Positions 60,283 through 64,000 of a DNA stretch of 64,000 nucleotides are shown here, piece after piece (positions within the stretch are counted from its first letter, which is position 1; each line of letters starts with the position of its first letter). Source of the DNA: CAKKQX01 sp963734595. GTDB taxonomy: Bacteria; Pseudomonadota; Gammaproteobacteria; Burkholderiales; SG8-41. The notes under the pieces were generated by a model, which was not told the DNA's origin, ran no database searches, and worked only from the letters and a program-made list of their open reading frames with translations. A program made the translations under genes and the position numbers. The stretch lies in contig CAVTHV010000037.1 in assembly GCA_963734595.1 (NCBI GenBank), positions 558,001 to 622,000 of the forward strand, read 5' to 3'.

Positions 60283-61629
60283 ATGTTTTTTCAGGCAAGA
60301 GTGACTGGCGCCTTGCGTAAATTTTTTTATCCCTGTCTCGCGGCGCTGCTCGCTTGCGCGTTCGTCCTGAACGCGCCGGCCGCGCAGGCGCAGAAACCCC
60401 GGCAGATCGTCACGATCGACCGCATCGTCGCGGTCGTCAACGACGAGGTGATTACCCGTATCGACCTTGACGAACGCACCAAGCTCGCGATGAAGCAGCT
60501 GCAGCAGCAGGGCACGCCGCTGCCGCCAACGGCCGTGCTCGAAAAGCAGGTTCTCGATCGCATGATTTCCGATCGGGTCCAGTTGCAGCTTGCCAAGGAA
60601 ACCGGCCTGCGCATCGATGATGCCGAACTCGATCGGGCGCTCGGCCGCATCGCGCAGGACAACAAGCTTTCGCTATCGCAACTGCGGACGGCGGTCGAAA
60701 AAGACGGCGTGCCCTTCGCCAAATTCCGCGAGGACATCCGCAACGAGATCGTCCTGACGCGGCTGCGTGAGCGCGAGGTGGACAACAAGATCACGATCAC
60801 CGAAAGCGAGATCGACAATTTCATCAACACCCAGAAGGCCCAGGAGGGAAAAAGCGACGAATATAACCTGTCGCACATCCTGATCGTCGTGCCGGAGAAG
60901 GCGAGCCCGGAACAGATTCAGCAGCGTCAAAACCGCGCCGAAGAGGCGCTGGCGCAACTGAAAAGCGGCGCCGACTTCCGCCAGGTCGCCGCGTCGTTCT
61001 CGGAGGCCCCGGATGCGCTGCAAGGCGGCCTGATGGGCTGGCGCGAGACCTCGCGGCTGCCTTCGCTTTTTGTCGATGCGCTCAAAACCATGCGGCTCGG
61101 CGACCTCAGCCCGATTTTGCGCAGCCCCAACGGGTTTCATATTCTCAAACTCAACGACAAGCGCGGCGTCTCGTCGCCGGTAATCGTGCAGCAAACCCAC
61201 GCCCGGCATATCCTGATCAAGACCAACGAACTGGTTTCCGAAAACGACGCGCGCAACCGCCTGCTCACGTTGAGGGAGCGCCTTGAGAACAAGGCCGACT
61301 TTGCAGAGCTCGCGCGCGTGCATTCGGAGGACAGCAGCGCCGCCAAGGGCGGTGATCTGGGCTGGCTTTCGCCCGGCGACACGGTACCCGAATTCGAACG
61401 CGCGATGAACGCTTTGAAGGTAGGCGAAATCAGCGCCCCGGTGCGCACGCAGTTCGGCTGGCACCTGATCCAGGTGCTCGGGCGTCGCAACGAAGACATG
61501 TCGAACGAGCGGCAACGACTCGCGGCACGCCAGGCGCTGCGCGCCCGCAAGTCCGACGAGGCGTACCAGGAGTGGGTGCGGCAGCTGCGCGACCAGGCAT
61601 CTATCGAAATCCGGCTCGAGGAAAAATAG
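60283..61629 (+). CDS. surA: Periplasmic peptidyl-prolyl isomerase/chaperone SurA
   Basis: About 448 residues: signal peptide ending NAPAAQAQKP, SurA N domain IVAVVNDEVITRIDLDERT, and two parvulin domains (LSHILIVVPEKASPEQIQQR...GGLMGWRE; HARHILIKTNELVSENDARN...GGDLGWLSPGDTVPEFE). It guides outer-membrane proteins such as LptD. TTG 60268 would add MIFFL; no clear ribosome-binding site decides the start. Confidence 0.96.
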   Translation: MFFQARVTGALRKFFYPCLAALLACAFVLNAPAAQAQKPRQIVTIDRIVAVVNDEVITRIDLDERTKLAMKQLQQQGTPLPPTAVLEKQVLDRMISDRVQLQLAKETGLRIDDAELDRALGRIAQDNKLSLSQLRTAVEKDGVPFAKFREDIRNEIVLTRLREREVDNKITITESEIDNFINTQKAQEGKSDEYNLSHILIVVPEKASPEQIQQRQNRAEEALAQLKSGADFRQVAASFSEAPDALQGGLMGWRETSRLPSLFVDALKTMRLGDLSPILRSPNGFHILKLNDKRGVSSPVIVQQTHARHILIKTNELVSENDARNRLLTLRERLENKADFAELARVHSEDSSAAKGGDLGWLSPGDTVPEFERAMNALKVGEISAPVRTQFGWHLIQVLGRRNEDMSNERQRLAARQALRARKSDEAYQEWVRQLRDQASIEIRLEEK

Positions 61630-61748
61630 CCGGGTTCTGCATTTCGAGCGTCCGGCGCCTGGTTTGAACCGGGCCTGACTTTGATCCAGAATCGGCAAAC
61701 CGGGGTCTCAACATTCAGCGCGCAAACTCCAGTCTCCCTACAATAGCG

Positions 61749-62732
61749 GTGACGGCCGGCGAACCCGCTGGCATCGGACCCGATCTGTGCGTCATGCTCG
61801 CGCAGCAGCGCTTGCCGGCACGTATCGTGGTCATTGCCGACCGGGAGCTGTTGCAACAGCGCGCCCGCGCCTTGGGATTGCCCCTCGAAATCAACGATTT
61901 CGTGCCCGGTTCCGCTGGAGAGACCCGTCCCGGCGCACTCGAGGTATCGCATGTCGCGCTCGCCGTAGCGTCCCGCCCCGGCAAACTCGACCCCGCCAAC
62001 AGCGCCTATGTCCTGCGCACTCTCGAGGTCGCCGCGGATGGCTGCCGCGACGGCATTTTCGATGCCATGACCACGGCGCCGGTGCACAAAGGCGTCATCA
62101 ACGATGCCGGTTACGACTTCACCGGCCATACCGAATTTCTTGCCGCGCGCACCGGGACCCCGCGGGTGGTGATGATGCTCACGGGCGGCGGCATGCGGGT
62201 GGCGCTCGCCACCACGCATCTCGCGCTCGCAGACGTCGCCCGCCACATCACCCGGGAAAACCTGGAACACACTCTGCGCATCATCCGGCGCGATCTCGTC
62301 GAGCGCTTCGCCCTTGCGCGCCCGCGGATCGCCGTGGCGGGGCTCAATCCGCACGCCGGCGAATCGGGATATTTGGGGCGCGAGGAAATCGACGTCATCA
62401 TCCCGGTGCTGGAAGCGCTGCGCGCGCAGGGTTTCGATCTGACGGGGCCTCTGCCCGCTGATACGCTGTTCAATCCCGGGCGCCTGAAAAATTTCGACTG
62501 CGTGCTGGCGATGTATCACGACCAGGGGTTGCCCGTGCTCAAATACGCGAGCTTCGGTTCCGGCATCAACGTCACGCTGGGGTTGCCGATCATCCGCACT
62601 TCGGTCGATCACGGCACGGCCCTCGATCTCGCCGGCACCGGCGCGGCCGAGGCCGGCAGCCTGATTGAAGCGGTCAAACTCGCCGCGGAACTCGCCGTGC
62701 GCAGCAAACAAAACCGCGCCCGGGCCGATTAA
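61749..62732 (+). CDS. pdxA: 4-hydroxythreonine-4-phosphate dehydrogenase PdxA
   Basis: 327 residues from a GTG: VTAGEPAGIGPDLCVMLAQQ, TTAPVHKGVINDAGYDFTGH, LNPHAGESGYLGREEIDVII, CVLAMYHDQGLPVLKYASF. The family normally has about ten residues before this point; here the same frame continues upstream as SSLPTIAVTAGEP without an ATG, so the true start is not visible and may be obscured by a base error. It acts in pyridoxal phosphate synthesis. Confidence 0.93.
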   Translation: MTAGEPAGIGPDLCVMLAQQRLPARIVVIADRELLQQRARALGLPLEINDFVPGSAGETRPGALEVSHVALAVASRPGKLDPANSAYVLRTLEVAADGCRDGIFDAMTTAPVHKGVINDAGYDFTGHTEFLAARTGTPRVVMMLTGGGMRVALATTHLALADVARHITRENLEHTLRIIRRDLVERFALARPRIAVAGLNPHAGESGYLGREEIDVIIPVLEALRAQGFDLTGPLPADTLFNPGRLKNFDCVLAMYHDQGLPVLKYASFGSGINVTLGLPIIRTSVDHGTALDLAGTGAAEAGSLIEAVKLAAELAVRSKQNRARAD

Positions 62733-62752
62733 TATCGTTCGAATCGGTGCCG

Positions 62753-63527
62753 ATGCGCCACATCCCCAGACGACGGTTTAGCCAGAATTTCCTGGTCGAT
62801 GAGGCCGTCATTGCCGGCATCGTCTCGGCAATTTCTCCGCAAGCGGATGATTTAATGATAGAAATCGGCCCCGGCCTGGGCGCGCTCACGCACCCGCTGG
62901 TGACGCGGCTGAAACACCTTCACGTCGTCGAAATCGATCGCGATATCGTCGCCCGGCTCAAGCAGGAATTTCCGCCCGAGCGTCTCACGATCCACGAAGG
63001 CGACGCGCTCCAGTTCGATTTCGCGGCGCTCGGCACCGGTCTGCGCGTGGTCGGCAACCTCCCTTACAACATCTCGACGCCCCTCCTGTTCCATCTTGCC
63101 GCAAAGCGCGCGGCAGATCCGCGATATTCACGTGATGCTGCAAAAGGAAGTCGTCGAACGCATGGTGGCGCAGCCCCCGTCCTCCGAATACGGCCGGCTG
63201 TCGGTCATGCTGCAATACCGTTTTCAGCTGGAGAAAGTGCTCGATGTGCCGGCGGACGCGTTCCGCCCCGCCCCCAAGGTCGAGTCGGCGGTGGTGCGCC
63301 TGCTGCCGCGCAAGCCCGTCATGGGCTGCGACGAGGCGCTGCTGGCGCAACTTGTGGCTGCCGCTTTCGCCCAGCGCCGCAAAACGCTGCGCAACACGCT
63401 GAAGGGTTTCTTTGATGCGGAGGATTTTGCCGCGCTCGGCCTCGATCCGGGCACGCGGGCACAGAATCTTTCAGTGGCCGACTTCGTCGGCGCGACGAAC
63501 TATCTGGCCCGAAAACAGACGGCCTAG
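62753..63527 (+). CDS. rsmA: 16S rRNA dimethyladenosine transferase RsmA (KsgA), one frameshift
   Basis: 257 residues (corrected), from MRHIPRRRFSQNFLVDEAVI: SAM-binding IEIGPGLGALTHPLV, catalytic VVGNLPYNISTPLLF, and the C-terminal AFAQRRKTLRNTLKGFF. One extra base near 63104 shifts the frame in LAAK-RQIRDIHVMLQKEVV. It dimethylates two adenines in helix 45 of 16S rRNA. Follows pdxA by about 20 bp. Confidence 0.95.
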
Positions 63528-63916
63528 GCCGCTGCCTTCCTCTGGACAAATTCGATCTTGTAGCCGTCGGGGTCTTCGACGAAAGCGATCACGGTGGTGC
63601 CGTGCTTCATCGGGCCCGCCTCCCGCGTGACTTTGCCGCCCTGCTTTTTTACCGCCTCGCACGCCTTGTAGGCGTCATCGACCTCGACCGCGACGTGGCC
63701 AAAGCCGGCCCCAAGATCGTAAGCCTTGGTATCCCAGTTGTGAGTGAGCTCGAGCACGGCGGCGCGCGACTCGTCGTCGTAACCGACAAAGGCATTGGTG
63801 AAACGGCCGCCGGGATAGTCGGTGCGGCGCAAAAGCTTCATGCCCAGCACCTTGGTGTAGAACTCGATCGAGCGCTCGAGGTCGCCGACGCGGAGCATGG
63901 TATGCAGTATCCTCAT
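63524..63916 (-). CDS. gloA: Lactoylglutathione lyase GloA
   Basis: A complete 130-residue glyoxalase I: MRILHTMLRVGDLERSIEFY with the first His ligand, VLELTHNWDTKAYDLGAGFG with Glu, FGHVAVEVDDAYKACE with His, and IAFVEDPDGYKIEF with Glu, as in Ni-type bacterial enzymes. It converts the methylglyoxal-glutathione adduct to S-lactoylglutathione. It converges on rsmA and overlaps it by 4 bases. AAAGGA precedes the ATG. Confidence 0.97.
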   Translation of the reverse strand: MRILHTMLRVGDLERSIEFYTKVLGMKLLRRTDYPGGRFTNAFVGYDDESRAAVLELTHNWDTKAYDLGAGFGHVAVEVDDAYKACEAVKKQGGKVTREAGPMKHGTTVIAFVEDPDGYKIEFVQRKAAA

Positions 63917-64000
63917 GATCGTCCTTTGGCAATGGTCGAATCCGGGTGTCCGGGCCTGCGCTGCGAACCGGTAAGCGAGGCTCTACGGGTTCCCGGGAAA

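Overview
The window is a high-GC stretch of a betaproteobacterial chromosome, of the Burkholderiales/Nitrosomonadales/Rhodocyclales kind. The evidence is the gene order amgK-murU followed by divergent lptD-surA-pdxA-rsmA, the ubiC-ubiA-ubiD block, fis-dusB with purH-purD-hemF, a Bug/TctC-type binding protein, a PEP-CTERM protein and a CIRCE-controlled groESL operon. The organism appears to respire with ubiquinone and c-type cytochromes, and to be able to grow both with oxygen (hemF) and at low oxygen (an FNR-like site before the octaheme cytochrome operon).

Layout. 1-6.66 kb: the end of yaeQ, then a leftward operon for sulfur-linked respiration: octaheme cytochrome c, cytochrome b561-type subunit, small cytochrome c, YeeE/YedE sulfur transporter, triple-rhodanese protein and an AhpD-like protein. 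7.16-14.25 kb: a catabolic block. It starts with a UGSC-family selenoprotein, whose in-frame TGA is followed by a SECIS-like hairpin. A Bug/TctC binding protein, a TetR regulator, a TPP-dependent enzyme, a 6-oxocamphor-hydrolase-like crotonase and a 3-hydroxyisobutyrate-dehydrogenase-like enzyme follow. 14.3-19.05 kb: a mosaic accessory island with a probable hsdR tail, a conserved unknown protein, a PEP-CTERM protein, an integrase tail, a HEPN-motif protein and tRNA-Phe beside a second, split tRNA-Phe copy that contains a structured repeat. 19.1-21.8 kb: a small membrane protein, a 120-bp tandem duplication and groEL/groES. 21.9-38.6 kb: bioA, an MBL/beta-CASP ribonuclease-like protein, dacB, ubiD/ubiA/ubiC, recG, ridA, tRNA-Ala, a SapC-like protein, lgt, ilvD and a heavily frameshifted DUF255 (YyaL-type) gene. 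38.6-47.8 kb: a cytochrome c, a complete livKHMGF branched-chain amino-acid-type ABC importer, and a histidine kinase next to a Ser/Thr kinase with two receiver domains. 47.8-64 kb: hemF, purD, purH, fis, dusB, a UbiH-family gene, pepP, a small unknown gene, murU, amgK, then lptD, surA, pdxA, rsmA and convergent gloA.

At least 25 reading-frame breaks occur in genes that are otherwise well conserved. Nearly all are single extra bases. This looks more like residual consensus error than biology, so frameshifted genes are annotated across the break. One stop codon is different: the TGA at 7482 does not change the frame, sits in a Sec-Gly-Ser-Cys context and is followed by a hairpin, so it is read here as selenocysteine. 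The least explained parts of the window are this selenoprotein and its catabolic neighbours, the repeat inside the split tRNA-Phe copy, and the kinase pair behind the liv operon.
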